Notes: generated by a model not told the origin, from the sequence alone. A stretch of 21,752 nt of DNA from Bacteroides sp. CAG:709 (GCA_000434935.1 FR882203.1:4445-26196); one strand, 5' to 3'. Shown: positions 6,676 to 14,703, counted from the stretch's first letter. Numbers and translations: made by a program.

Positions 6676-7908
6676 ATGACAAGCACAAGTGAAAATAATT
6701 TCGAGCAGTGCATCAAATGCACGATATGTACGGTATATTGCCCGGTAGTTCCCGTCAATCCGGAATATCCGGGACCTAAACAGGCAGGTCCTGACGGCGA
6801 AAGGCTCAGATTGAAGAACAGATATTTCTTCGACGAATCATTGAAATATTGCCTGAACTGCAAGCGTTGTGACGTGGCATGCCCGTCCGGCGTGAAGATT
6901 TCGGACATCATCCAGGAGGCCAGAATCCAATTCAGCACCAAGAAGCCGAAACTTCGCGACAGGATGCTCGCAAGCACCGATTTCATGGGAACCATGGCAA
7001 GTCCGTTCGCACCGATTGTCAATGCGACATTGCCTCTGAAGCCTGTGAAGGCAGTTTTGGACGGGGTTCTCGGAATAGACCACCGGAGAACATTCCCGAA
7101 ATATTCAGGAACGAAATTCGAAAGCTGGTTCAAGAAGAATGCGGCTGCAAAACAGGCAGCATTCAAGAATCAGATCGCTTATTTCCATGGCTGCTATGTG
7201 AATTACAACTATCCGCAACTGGGAAAGGATTTCGTCAATGTCATGAATGCCCTCGGATATGGCGTAAACCTGCTTGACAAGGAAAAATGCTGCGGTGTCG
7301 CAATGATTGCCAACGGTCTTGCCGACGGCGCCAGGAAACACGCAAAGCACAATGTTGCAGTCCTGCAGAAAGCGGTCGACAAGAACATGAAAATTCTCAC
7401 GACTTCGTCGACCTGCGTATTGACAATGAGGGACGAATATCCTGATTTGCTGAAAGTTGACAATAGCGGAGTACGGGACAGTCTCGCTCTGGCCACCAAA
7501 TTCATCTATAGTCTGATCGATTCAGGCAAGGTAAAACTTGCGTTCAAGAAAGACTACAAAGCCAGAATCGCTTACCACACACCTTGCCATCTTGAAAGAC
7601 TGGGATGGGGCGTTTTCTCGACCGCATTGATAAAAATGATACCTGGAGTGGAATTCACGCTTCTCGACAGCAACTGCTGCGGAATTTCAGGAACCTACGG
7701 ATTCAAGAAAGAGAACTATGACGCTTCACAGGCAATCGGAAAGCCGCTTTTCGACCAGATTGGCAATGTAGCACCGGATTTCGTAGCATGCGACTGCGAG
7801 ACGTGCAAATGGCAGATAGAGATGTCCACCGGATTCACCGTAAAGAACCCAATCAGCATCCTTGCAGAAGCCCTCGACCTGGAAGCTACTGCTGCGCTCA
7901 ATCACTAA
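6676..7908 (+). CDS. glpC: Anaerobic glycerol-3-phosphate dehydrogenase subunit C (iron-sulfur)
   Basis: A 410-residue electron-transfer subunit. Two 4Fe-4S motifs lie at the N-terminus: Cys12/15/18/22 (CIKCTICTVYCP) and Cys59/62/65/69 (CLNCKRCDVACP). Two CCG (cysteine-rich) domains follow, marked by KCCGVAMIANG, HTPCHLERLG and NCCGISGTYGF, as in GlpC and heterodisulfide-reductase-like subunits. There is no transmembrane helix, so membrane association would be peripheral. Its TAA (7906-7908) overlaps the TAG of the convergent SGNH hydrolase gene by two bases, with no terminator between them. Confidence 0.92.
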   Translation: MTSTSENNFEQCIKCTICTVYCPVVPVNPEYPGPKQAGPDGERLRLKNRYFFDESLKYCLNCKRCDVACPSGVKISDIIQEARIQFSTKKPKLRDRMLASTDFMGTMASPFAPIVNATLPLKPVKAVLDGVLGIDHRRTFPKYSGTKFESWFKKNAAAKQAAFKNQIAYFHGCYVNYNYPQLGKDFVNVMNALGYGVNLLDKEKCCGVAMIANGLADGARKHAKHNVAVLQKAVDKNMKILTTSSTCVLTMRDEYPDLLKVDNSGVRDSLALATKFIYSLIDSGKVKLAFKKDYKARIAYHTPCHLERLGWGVFSTALIKMIPGVEFTLLDSNCCGISGTYGFKKENYDASQAIGKPLFDQIGNVAPDFVACDCETCKWQIEMSTGFTVKNPISILAEALDLEATAALNH

Positions 7909-8618
7909 ACGACCGCTGGCATGGCAGCGCAGATAGCATCACATATAAGCTGATGCCCCTGCTCATTCGGATGCATGCCGTCATCGCAGAAAAGACTGGA
8001 GAAATCACGGCGTGAGAGGAAACAAGTCGTAATGTCGATCAATCTCACGCCCTCCTGTGCTGCAATGCGATACAGCTCCAAGTTATACATCTCATGCCAA
8101 TTTCCAATCGTATTCACACTGCCACCAAGCCATTGAAGCACATTGTTTTTCTTTTCTGCGCAGAAACCTGAACAGATATAGGAATAAAACTTAATGGAAT
8201 CGATAGGCGGAAGGGAAAGCATGACCGGAATGCAACCATATTCCCTGACCTTGTCAATCAATGTTTCATAGGTAGAACGGAACATCTCAAGCGTGGTCTG
8301 CGGGGCATGGTCCTCATCCGGCCTCTCCGCAACGGCATTCCAATCATGATTGCAATCATTGCCTCCGAACTCAAGGAAGGCATAACGGGAATCTTCAATC
8401 TGCTTCACATGTCTGGAAACATCCCTCACTCCGCCAGTAACGGTATTTCCGAAACGTCCATAATTTTCGATGGAAACCCCCATACGTTTGGCGCAAAGAG
8501 ACGCGAAGCCCGCATCTGAAATCACATAACGGTTCCTGCCAAGATCTTCTATATTTTTACCGGTAATGATTCCCTTCATGACGGAATCACCGAATGAAAT
8601 TATACCATTTCTTCTCAT
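7905..8618 (-). CDS. SGNH/GDSL-family hydrolase
   Basis: A 237-residue esterase or lipase-type hydrolase; the substrate is unknown. All SGNH blocks are present: Ser12 in FGDS, Gly54 in NYGRFGNT, Asn87 in FGGNDCN, and the Asp213/His216 pair in DDGMHPNEQGH. The ATG at 8616-8618 puts the serine block near the N-terminus, as usual; an in-frame ATG eight codons upstream (8642) is less likely. No signal peptide is visible, so the enzyme is probably cytoplasmic. Candidate roles include deacylation of sugars or lipids, but nothing nearby settles this. Its 3' end collides with glpC. Confidence 0.85.
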   Translation of the reverse strand: MRRNGIISFGDSVMKGIITGKNIEDLGRNRYVISDAGFASLCAKRMGVSIENYGRFGNTVTGGVRDVSRHVKQIEDSRYAFLEFGGNDCNHDWNAVAERPDEDHAPQTTLEMFRSTYETLIDKVREYGCIPVMLSLPPIDSIKFYSYICSGFCAEKKNNVLQWLGGSVNTIGNWHEMYNLELYRIAAQEGVRLIDITTCFLSRRDFSSLFCDDGMHPNEQGHQLICDAICAAMPAVV

Positions 8619-8678
8619 AACACAATTGTTACTTAAACACAACCTAATAATAAGGCTTCAATTTCCGAAGCTGCGTTG

Positions 8679-8686
8679 CAAAAGTA
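8679..8686 (-). promoter_or_regulatory. Probable -7 element for the SGNH hydrolase gene
   Basis: The minus strand reads TACTTTTG, matching TAnnTTTG. Transcription would start about 8673, giving a leader of about 55 nt that contains a small GCTTC/GAAGC hairpin (8655-8671). No clear TTTG occurs at the -33 position. Confidence 0.45.
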
Positions 8687-8715
8687 GGCAAGCACATGAA
8701 CTCAGGGAAATAAAG

Positions 8716-8784
8716 GTGATAACGACACATGATTTGTGACTAAAGGCGCGTTTTAGTGACAAAAATTTGTATACAGTGACTAAA
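8716..8784 (+). promoter_or_regulatory. Four direct repeats at exact 20-bp period, likely LytTR operator
   Basis: Nonamers start at 8716 (GTGATAACG), 8736 (GTGACTAAA), 8756 (GTGACAAAA) and 8776 (GTGACTAAA), each exactly 20 bp apart. LytTR-domain regulators bind pairs of about 9-bp direct repeats on one DNA face roughly two helical turns apart (family knowledge), so the gene downstream is the obvious candidate binder. The fourth repeat lies between the -33 and -7 elements of that promoter, which suggests autorepression. Confidence 0.7.
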
Positions 8785-8798
8785 AAAGACTATTTTTG
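8766..8798 (+). promoter_or_regulatory. Promoter of the LytTR regulator gene
   Basis: TTTG (8766-8769) and TATTTTTG (8791-8798) are spaced by 21 nt. The expected transcription start is about 8803-8806, which rules out the upstream in-frame TTG at 8796 and supports the ATG at 8820. Confidence 0.65.
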
Positions 8799-8819
8799 CA
8801 TTCGTCACAACATTTAGAG

Positions 8820-9623
8820 ATGAACGATATTAATGAAATATTCAGAAAATTCTGGCCGCAGACGGTGCACATCATCGCTGTTCCGGCATTTTTCTTCAGT
8901 TTCATGATGATATACATGCCGTTCGGGGCGTCAGAATATTTGGGGGCAATGAAGCTGGGATATCCGTTCCAGCTCGCCATGCTATCCTGCATAATAGCGG
9001 CAAGTGAAGGACTGACAAGGAGTATCCTCTACATTTTCCGAAAGAAGATCAACCGTACGGGATACTTGTTCTGGTGCCTGATGGACATGGCATTCGCATC
9101 ACTTTTCATGGGCCTGTACATCTGCCTGATGAAAAGAGCCTCAATCCCCTATTTCAATGCCGTTGCCTGGGCATTCGGAACAATGACATTGACAGCAGTC
9201 TACCCATACGTGGTAATTTATCTTGCTCTACTGGCCCATCACAGAAAAAAACAGCTGGAACAAGCAGAAGAAGGTCCGGACGACAGAATCAGGTTCTACG
9301 ATTCCAGAAAAATGCTGAAACTAGTGGTAAACGTATCATCCATCTATTATATAAGCGCAGATGAAAACTACGTAAACATACATTACAACGAAGACGGAAA
9401 GACGAAGAAATACGTGCTGAGGGCATCCATGAAGAGCATCGAATCCCTATGTGCCAAGAATTCACTGGTTCGCTGCCACAGGTCATATTTCGTGAACCCT
9501 TCACACATAAAAATGCTGAGGAAAGACGAAAACGGACTGGTATTTGCAGACATCGACACTCCGGAAACGACAAGCGTACCGGTGACGAAAAGATATTATG
9601 CAAATGTCACCAACTTGCTGTAA
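8820..9623 (+). CDS. Membrane-anchored LytTR-family transcriptional regulator
   Basis: A 267-residue protein with four predicted transmembrane helices (about 14-33, 48-70, 82-104, 113-139). A short charged linker leads to a C-terminal LytTR DNA-binding domain (about 165-262), recognised by YYISADENYVNIHY, LRASMKSIESL, LVRCHRSYFVNPSHI and the PVTKRYY tail. It has no receiver domain and no phospho-acceptor site is apparent, and no histidine kinase is adjacent. It may therefore sense a membrane or extracellular cue directly, as membrane-bound LytTR proteins are thought to do (inference). The ATG at 8820 is chosen because the promoter -7 box overlaps any earlier start. It is followed after 26 nt by a Dabb-domain gene. 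The repeat array upstream suggests autoregulation. Confidence 0.88.
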   Translation: MNDINEIFRKFWPQTVHIIAVPAFFFSFMMIYMPFGASEYLGAMKLGYPFQLAMLSCIIAASEGLTRSILYIFRKKINRTGYLFWCLMDMAFASLFMGLYICLMKRASIPYFNAVAWAFGTMTLTAVYPYVVIYLALLAHHRKKQLEQAEEGPDDRIRFYDSRKMLKLVVNVSSIYYISADENYVNIHYNEDGKTKKYVLRASMKSIESLCAKNSLVRCHRSYFVNPSHIKMLRKDENGLVFADIDTPETTSVPVTKRYYANVTNLL

Positions 9624-9649
9624 AAGAGAAATATACAATCAATAACATC

Positions 9650-9955
9650 ATGGTCAAGCATATCATTTTATGGACTCTGAAGGACAGTCTGTCCGAGGAA
9701 GAGAAAATCCAAATCAAGAAATCCATCAAGGAAGGACTGGAATCATTGCAAGGTGTCGTTCCGGGACTGATAGACATAAAAGTCCAGATTGACGGCCGCC
9801 TGGCATCTTCAAATGCCGACCTCATGTTGGACTGCACATTGGAATCAGAAGAAGCGCTCAAAGGCTATGCTGTCCACCCGGCACATGTCGCCATTGCAAA
9901 CAGCAGAGTACGTCCGTTCACGGCAATAAGGTCCTGTCTGGACTTCACGATATAG
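9650..9955 (+). CDS. Dabb (stress-response A/B barrel) domain protein
   Basis: A 101-residue protein from the ATG at 9650. The opening MVKHIILWTLKD, the middle LIDIKVQIDGR and the ending GYAVHPAHVAIANSRVRPF are typical of the small dimeric alpha-beta barrel (Dabb) family, where H(P)xH-type segments are conserved. Members are small cytoplasmic proteins of varied or unknown function, some stress-induced and some enzymes. A longer in-frame extension overlaps the LytTR gene and is not credible. Lying just behind the LytTR gene without its own promoter, it is probably co-transcribed with it. Its stop is one nucleotide from the convergent DUF6340 stop. Confidence 0.8.
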   Translation: MVKHIILWTLKDSLSEEEKIQIKKSIKEGLESLQGVVPGLIDIKVQIDGRLASSNADLMLDCTLESEEALKGYAVHPAHVAIANSRVRPFTAIRSCLDFTI

Positions 9956-9956
9956 C

Positions 9957-10898
9957 CTATTTCATTCTTGCCTTAATTCTTTTCCGCAATCCGGATGAAA
10001 GGGAAACCGGATAATCCGCATCGGAACGATCCAGCCATTTCAAGGCCAGCTCATTGTCCCCCATCATATAACATCCGAGGGCAATATTATACTCAGCACA
10101 CGAACGCCGCATAAGATTATTGGTATCGACCAATGTCATCCATGCTTTGACAGCATCATGCCATCTGAAATTATATGCGGCTTCCGATGCTGTATCCCAA
10201 GCTTCAGGAGAATCGAAATAAATCACCGTATATTGCTCGGACTTCCATGTCGGCATGAAAATCTTGGAGGACAATGTACCTGCCTGCTCTGCCTGCAATG
10301 CAAGTTTAGGCCAAAGCATGTCTGCCACATCCGCCCTGGAAGTGTAAACGTCAGCAGCAAGTGAGCCGCTCAGGTTCCGGCTTCCCCGCCAAGTATAGAC
10401 CGTATCGACCTTTCCCATTGAATCATAGGCATATAAAGTCAATGTCAAAGGCACTGATGCATTATAGTAAACGGCAGTATCAGCAGGTGAATACTCTTTT
10501 TCGGAAACAGAGACATTGCCGAAATCCGGCGCATCGAACAAGAAAACGACATCATCGCCCGTCGACATCACGATGTTCACCAGCGAATCAGCCGTCCCGT
10601 AATTGCCTGACGGATTTTTCTTCATCGAATAGACATTGACAGCCTTCTCACCGGAGAAATACTCACGCTCCAATGCCGACGCAAAGCCGCTTACAAGATA
10701 AGAATTGAAAACCGAATCTTTCCCGGCATTGTTCTCAAGGCAGACCACGGCAATGGACTTGCCGGTCAGGTCAATTCCCGCCTTTGAAGGGTGCCTCATC
10801 TCCACATTCAGGCTGAACGCCTGCGGAGCGCATGAAGTCAAAAAGCTTACTACCACGGCAGCAGCCAATGACAATGTCGTAGAAATAAACGGTTTCAT
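9957..10898 (-). CDS. Probable DUF6340-family lipoprotein with TPR-like C-terminus
   Basis: A 313-residue protein with a lipoprotein signal peptide: MKPFISTTLSLAAAVVVSFL, then the lipobox LTSC with Cys23. The body contains KSIAVVCLENN and VVFLFDAPDFG, segments suggestive of an alpha/beta fold. The C-terminal part (about 235-305; AAYNFRWHDAVKAW, YNIALGCYMMGDNELALKWL) looks like helical TPR repeats. I recall this as a DUF6340-type Bacteroidota lipoprotein, but that assignment is from memory. The function is unknown. It is probably anchored in the outer membrane or faces the periplasm. It is the last gene of the yajC-to-rimO run, 12 nt after rimO. Confidence 0.72.
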   Translation of the reverse strand: MKPFISTTLSLAAAVVVSFLTSCAPQAFSLNVEMRHPSKAGIDLTGKSIAVVCLENNAGKDSVFNSYLVSGFASALEREYFSGEKAVNVYSMKKNPSGNYGTADSLVNIVMSTGDDVVFLFDAPDFGNVSVSEKEYSPADTAVYYNASVPLTLTLYAYDSMGKVDTVYTWRGSRNLSGSLAADVYTSRADVADMLWPKLALQAEQAGTLSSKIFMPTWKSEQYTVIYFDSPEAWDTASEAAYNFRWHDAVKAWMTLVDTNNLMRRSCAEYNIALGCYMMGDNELALKWLDRSDADYPVSLSSGLRKRIKARMK

Positions 10899-10910
10899 AA
10901 TCTATTCATT

Positions 10911-12230
10911 TTAAATACATTCACCCAAAAGATCGTAATCACCGGCCTGGATTATCCGGACATTCATAAACTGTCCAACCATTTCCTCCGGCTCGGATTT
11001 CATCTTTTCACGATCATAGCGGACGAGAATTTCTCCGTCCACCTCAGGACTTTCGAACTCGCTGCGGCATACGAATACACCGTCATTGTAATCATCAATG
11101 AGAACCTTGGTTTCCGTCCCGATACGGCTGTTGTTGAAAGCAAATGATATACCACTCTGGAGTTCCATCAGCTTTTTCAGACGAGATTTCTTCGTACGTT
11201 CATGCACATCGTTCTTGAAATTGAGGGCATCGAATGTCCCCTCCTCCTCAGAATAAGTGAACGCACCCAACCTCTCGAACTTCGCATCTTTCACGAAATC
11301 AAGCAGTTCCTTAAATTCTGCCTGTCCCTCGCCAGGATGTCCGACAATCATAGTGGTTCTCAATACGATTCCCGGAACCTTCTCCCTCATCTTACGGATC
11401 AATGCCCGTGTCCATGCTCCATCCACATGACGGTGCATCATGTCCAGCACCTTGTCAGCGACATGTTGCAGAGGAATATCCATATATCGGCAAACTTTGG
11501 GATTGTTAGCCATCTGGTCCAGCACATCCTCCGGAAAATCAGCCGGATACGAGTAATGGATCCGAATCCACTCTATACCATCCACTTCCGAAAGTCTCTG
11601 GAGCAGTTCTCCCAATGCGCGCTTATGATAGAGGTCCAGACCATAATATGTCGTATCCTGCGCAATCAGGACAAGTTCCTTGACTCCACCTGCGGCAAGA
11701 CGCCTCGCCTCTTCCATCAAATCCTCGATAGGAACCGAGCGATGAGCCCCGCGGATGAACGGTATGGCACAATATGAACATCTCCTGTCACATCCCTCCG
11801 AAATCTTGAGATAGGCATAAGGGAGTTTCTTTCCCGAAAGGACGCGCTCATACCGGCGCTCAGGATTCATCTTGGAACCAAGAGCATTGACCACGGGGGC
11901 AATGTCCCTGGCACCGAACCACCCGTCGACTTCCGGTATCAGGTCCGGCATTTCCGCACTATAACGCTGGGAAAGACAGCCGAAGACAAATATCTTCCCT
12001 ATCTTTCCCTGCTTTTTACGTTCAACCGCTTCAAGAATTGCTTGTATGGATTCCTCCTTGGCATCGCCTATGAATCCGCATGTATTAAGCAGCAGATAAT
12101 CAACATCTTGCTCGTTACCGGAAGGCAGAATGCAGAAATCATCCTTTACCTGGGCCAGAAGATGCTCGGTATCGACATCATTCTTGGAGCAGCCGAGAGT
12201 AATGACCTGTAATGTTTTCTGTTCAGGCAT
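10911..12230 (-). CDS. rimO: Ribosomal protein uS12 methylthiotransferase RimO
   Basis: A 439-residue radical-SAM enzyme that adds a methylthio group to a conserved aspartate of ribosomal protein S12. The N-terminal MTTase domain binds an auxiliary 4Fe-4S cluster through Cys14 (TLGCSKND), Cys51 (LNTCGFIG) and Cys85 (VFGCLSQ). The radical-SAM motif is Cys147/151/154 (CDRRCSYC). A TRAM-like domain closes the protein (about 370-435). The TLGCSKNxVD and CGFI segments favour RimO over the tRNA enzyme MiaB. One nucleotide separates its ATG from the stop of the upstream DUF5606 gene, so the two are probably translationally coupled. Confidence 0.95.
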   Translation of the reverse strand: MPEQKTLQVITLGCSKNDVDTEHLLAQVKDDFCILPSGNEQDVDYLLLNTCGFIGDAKEESIQAILEAVERKKQGKIGKIFVFGCLSQRYSAEMPDLIPEVDGWFGARDIAPVVNALGSKMNPERRYERVLSGKKLPYAYLKISEGCDRRCSYCAIPFIRGAHRSVPIEDLMEEARRLAAGGVKELVLIAQDTTYYGLDLYHKRALGELLQRLSEVDGIEWIRIHYSYPADFPEDVLDQMANNPKVCRYMDIPLQHVADKVLDMMHRHVDGAWTRALIRKMREKVPGIVLRTTMIVGHPGEGQAEFKELLDFVKDAKFERLGAFTYSEEEGTFDALNFKNDVHERTKKSRLKKLMELQSGISFAFNNSRIGTETKVLIDDYNDGVFVCRSEFESPEVDGEILVRYDREKMKSEPEEMVGQFMNVRIIQAGDYDLLGECI

Positions 12231-12231
12231 A

Positions 12232-12681
12232 TTACTCGTTTACCTTATCTTCTTCAGCCTCTTCAGATGCTGCCTCACCATCATTGCCCTCTTCAAAATC
12301 CAGAGAAGCGAAATTCTTCAATTCATTGTACCAGTCCACGACTTTCTTCATGTGAGACACATAGAAGCGGTCACCGTCATAGTTAGGGATAGCCTTGAGG
12401 AACAATGCTTTAAGCTCGTCAGCAGAAGCCTTTGATGTAGGCGCATCAGCCTCACCGAGAGCCTCGTGAAGTTTCTGGAATACCTCCTGAAGCTTCATTT
12501 CACCTTCGCTTGTATAGATGGAGATATCTGCAAGAGTAGTGATTCTGCTCTTCATGTCGAAACAAGTTCTACGCTTGTCGCCCAATGCTTCAACTATCGC
12601 TCCGTTACGAGCCTGAGCAATGTAATTGAACAGACCATGCTGGCCTGAAACTGAAAGAATTCTTGCGAGATCAGTTTTCAT
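12232..12681 (-). CDS. DUF5606-type conserved Bacteroidota protein
   Basis: A 149-residue protein of unknown function. The N-terminus (MKTDLARILSVSGQHGLFNY) and the segments VEALGDKRRTCFDMKSRITTL and ADISIYTSEGEMKLQEVF resemble the DUF5606 family found next to coaE in Bacteroidota (family name from memory). The C-terminus (about 125-149) is a strongly acidic Glu/Asp tail, probably disordered. There is no signal peptide or membrane segment. It sits between coaE (17 nt) and rimO (1 nt) in a housekeeping operon. The small beta-rich N-terminal domain suggests RNA or protein binding, but that is only a guess. Confidence 0.75.
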   Translation of the reverse strand: MKTDLARILSVSGQHGLFNYIAQARNGAIVEALGDKRRTCFDMKSRITTLADISIYTSEGEMKLQEVFQKLHEALGEADAPTSKASADELKALFLKAIPNYDGDRFYVSHMKKVVDWYNELKNFASLDFEEGNDGEAASEEAEEDKVNE

Positions 12682-12698
12682 AATCTTATAAACTTTAA

Positions 12699-13322
12699 TT
12701 AATTACTATGTTTCAATATTTCTCCGAACACCTTGTCCGCCTCTGCGGCAAGCTCGTCCGGCGTACCGTTATTGTATATCACATAATCAGCCTTGGACAA
12801 ATCCAGATGCTGATTCTTAATTCTCTTCATAATCGCCGCAGCATCACAAGCATCTCTGTCACAAGCTCTTGCAATCCTGATATCCTCATCGGCATCCACC
12901 ATCACCGCCACATCAAAAGACCCTGCAAAAAGGGGCTTGTCCAATGCAATCGCGGATTCCATGCACACAAAAGGCCTGTCTCCGGCATAACCGCACCACA
13001 AGTTCCCGCCCGACACATGCTCACGCCAATCAATGAAATCCTTCAGCACTGCCGGATGCACAATACCCTCCAGCTTCTCAAGTTTGCTCCTGTCAGTGAA
13101 CACCAATGCTGCCAATGACTTACGGTCGAACCTGCCGTTCTCATCCCTCAGGCAAACCCCGAACAGGCTCTCGACTGCCGCACCCATTTCACTGTCGTAC
13201 AATGCTTTGGCCCGGCTGTCGCTATCATATACAGGCACTCCCCTGCTCTCCAGATACCGGGACAATACGGATTTTCCGCTCCCGATTCCACCGGTAATGA
13301 GTATCGTCAATGCCTTTTTCAT
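12699..13322 (-). CDS. coaE: Dephospho-CoA kinase
   Basis: A 207-residue kinase that phosphorylates the ribose 3'-OH of dephospho-CoA, the last step of coenzyme A synthesis. The P-loop is ITGGIGSGKS (about 9-18). It is followed by the CoaE signatures VPVYDSDSRAKALYD, the HPAVLKDF segment and a lid region near RIARACDRD. The ATG at 13320-13322 is chosen because it overlaps the stop of the ybbR-like gene as ATGA, typical of coupled translation; a start six codons earlier (13340) is possible but less good. Confidence 0.94.
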   Translation of the reverse strand: MKKALTILITGGIGSGKSVLSRYLESRGVPVYDSDSRAKALYDSEMGAAVESLFGVCLRDENGRFDRKSLAALVFTDRSKLEKLEGIVHPAVLKDFIDWREHVSGGNLWCGYAGDRPFVCMESAIALDKPLFAGSFDVAVMVDADEDIRIARACDRDACDAAAIMKRIKNQHLDLSKADYVIYNNGTPDELAAEADKVFGEILKHSN

Positions 13323-14293
13323 TTCACACTCTCCACGCAATCGAAAATCTGCGGTTCAACGGTATATCCGATGACACCGGAAGGTATCGAATCCAGACGA
13401 GGAAGGCACTGGCCTTCCAGAGATGAAATAAAGTCTTGGTAATCAACGGACAGCCTCACCTTTTCCGATGGATCATGACTGACAGGGAAAGCGCAGCGGA
13501 ACCGCACCGTGGCTGTGGACGGATAGACTATAAGGTTATGCCCCTTAGGGACATTGTCAGTATAGACCGGCAGCGTCTTGCAGATTTCGACATAACGGGC
13601 TACAGGCATGCTGTACGTCACGGTCTCATCGGAAATACGTACACCCTTGATCTTGTCCAGTCTGGCCTGCCCGTGAACGGACGCGGTCAAATCATTCAAC
13701 CTGAGAGATTCCGTAAATACCTTGTCAATGCTTGCGAGGTGGAACGGCTCTCCATATATCGTGACAGAATCAGGTGAGATGCGGATATCGCCGGCATTGA
13801 TATGCTGAGGTGCGAAACTCAGCGAATAGACCGGATGTACAGGCACTCTCTTGTGATTCTCGAAAGGGAACCTGAACATCAACGTGTCAGTGAGGATTGC
13901 CTCAATCTTGACACCGTTTCCAAGAATCTGCGTGGCATACCGGTTCAAGTCATCACCCGTAACATAATACAGTTCTTCACCTTTCGGGTGCATGTCCGTA
14001 GAATTGAACGATACGGTCACGGGGCCTCTCTTTTCAGAACCTGCCAGGTAAATAAGTCCGAATCCCCTGGCCCGGCAACGCGCCAGCACCACCGTGGAAT
14101 TGGATGACATATCTGCATGACCGTTGATATCACAACGAGCTTGAACAGGTACACGGACAACTTCAGAATAATTCAATGAAAGATTGTGAATCAGCCATAT
14201 ACCATAAGCCAGCAAGAGAGAGACGACAAATAACTTCGCATCTCTCCCGCTGATATTCAATCTCTTGGATATTTTTCCGAACAAGTCACGCAT
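13319..14293 (-). CDS. YbbR-like (CdaR-related) domain protein, membrane anchored
   Basis: A 324-residue protein with one N-terminal transmembrane helix (about 19-38, AKLFVVSLLLAYGIWLIHNL) and a long exported region made of YbbR-like repeats. Examples of repeat-like segments are VRVPVQARCDI, KRVPVHPVYSL, INAGDIRISPDSVTIYGEP and VEICKTLPVYTDNVPKGH. In Firmicutes the related CdaR regulates a diadenylate cyclase; no cyclase gene is seen here, so the role in this organism is unknown. The position between yajC and coaE, with an ATGA overlap into coaE, is conserved in Bacteroidota (recollection). Confidence 0.82.
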   Translation of the reverse strand: MRDLFGKISKRLNISGRDAKLFVVSLLLAYGIWLIHNLSLNYSEVVRVPVQARCDINGHADMSSNSTVVLARCRARGFGLIYLAGSEKRGPVTVSFNSTDMHPKGEELYYVTGDDLNRYATQILGNGVKIEAILTDTLMFRFPFENHKRVPVHPVYSLSFAPQHINAGDIRISPDSVTIYGEPFHLASIDKVFTESLRLNDLTASVHGQARLDKIKGVRISDETVTYSMPVARYVEICKTLPVYTDNVPKGHNLIVYPSTATVRFRCAFPVSHDPSEKVRLSVDYQDFISSLEGQCLPRLDSIPSGVIGYTVEPQIFDCVESVK

Positions 14294-14335
14294 AGCCCGG
14301 AATCAGTTTGACTGAAACTGCCAGACGGCAGTCTC

Positions 14336-14653
14336 TTACTGCTGCTGAGTTTCAGAGAAATCCTTTACAAGAGAATTTCTGTCAACTTTAAGCTTGGTGT
14401 CGCCATCAACCTTGATAAGCACGGTCCTGTCCTTGATTTCATCTACAGTACCATAGATGCCGCCGATCGTGACAACCTTGTCTCCCCTCTTCAGTGCGTT
14501 ACGGAATTTCTCAAGTTCCTTCTGCTGCTTGCGCTGCGGACGGATCATGAAGAACCACATGACTACGAAGATAAGGATGAGCATCACCCACATTGACCAG
14601 CCGCCGCCCTGAGGTGCAGGCTGAGCCTGAAGAATAAATGTAAGAATATTCAT
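14336..14653 (-). CDS. yajC: Preprotein translocase accessory subunit YajC
   Basis: A 105-residue inner-membrane protein with a single helix (about 19-37; SMWVMLILIFVVMWFFMI). The YajC hallmark RPQRKQQKELEKF follows, then the conserved cytoplasmic part GDKVVTIGGIYGTV. YajC associates with SecDF and SecYEG in protein export. The length fits the family. It is the first gene of the six-gene minus-strand run and has its own strong promoter 20 nt upstream. A 42-nt gap follows before the ybbR-like gene and holds an ACTGCC/GGCAGT hairpin (14317-14332) without a U-run, so it is unlikely to be a full terminator. Confidence 0.95.
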   Translation of the reverse strand: MNILTFILQAQPAPQGGGWSMWVMLILIFVVMWFFMIRPQRKQQKELEKFRNALKRGDKVVTIGGIYGTVDEIKDRTVLIKVDGDTKLKVDRNSLVKDFSETQQQ

Positions 14654-14672
14654 TTCAATTCAATTTTATATA

Positions 14673-14703
14673 CAAATATAACAATAAAGCGGCTGCCGTC
14701 AAA
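14673..14703 (-). promoter_or_regulatory. Promoter of the yajC operon, flanked by a direct repeat
   Basis: On the minus strand, TTTG (plus 14700-14703) and TATATTTG (plus 14673-14680) are separated by exactly 19 nt, an ideal Bacteroidota promoter. The start would be near 14667, about 14 nt before the yajC ATG. CTGCCGTCAA occurs at 14693-14702 and 14709-14718 (16-bp period), overlapping the -33 element. Confidence 0.85.

Noticed and set aside
8796..8819. Earlier TTG start for the LytTR gene
   Set aside because: It would fall inside the -7 promoter element (8791-8798), upstream of the expected transcription start.
9449..9649. N-terminal extension of the Dabb protein
   Set aside because: It overlaps the LytTR coding region in another frame; the Dabb fold begins exactly at the ATG at 9650.
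14317..14332. Terminator between yajC and the ybbR-like gene
   Set aside because: The ACTGCC/GGCAGT stem is only 6 bp and no T-run follows on the minus strand.
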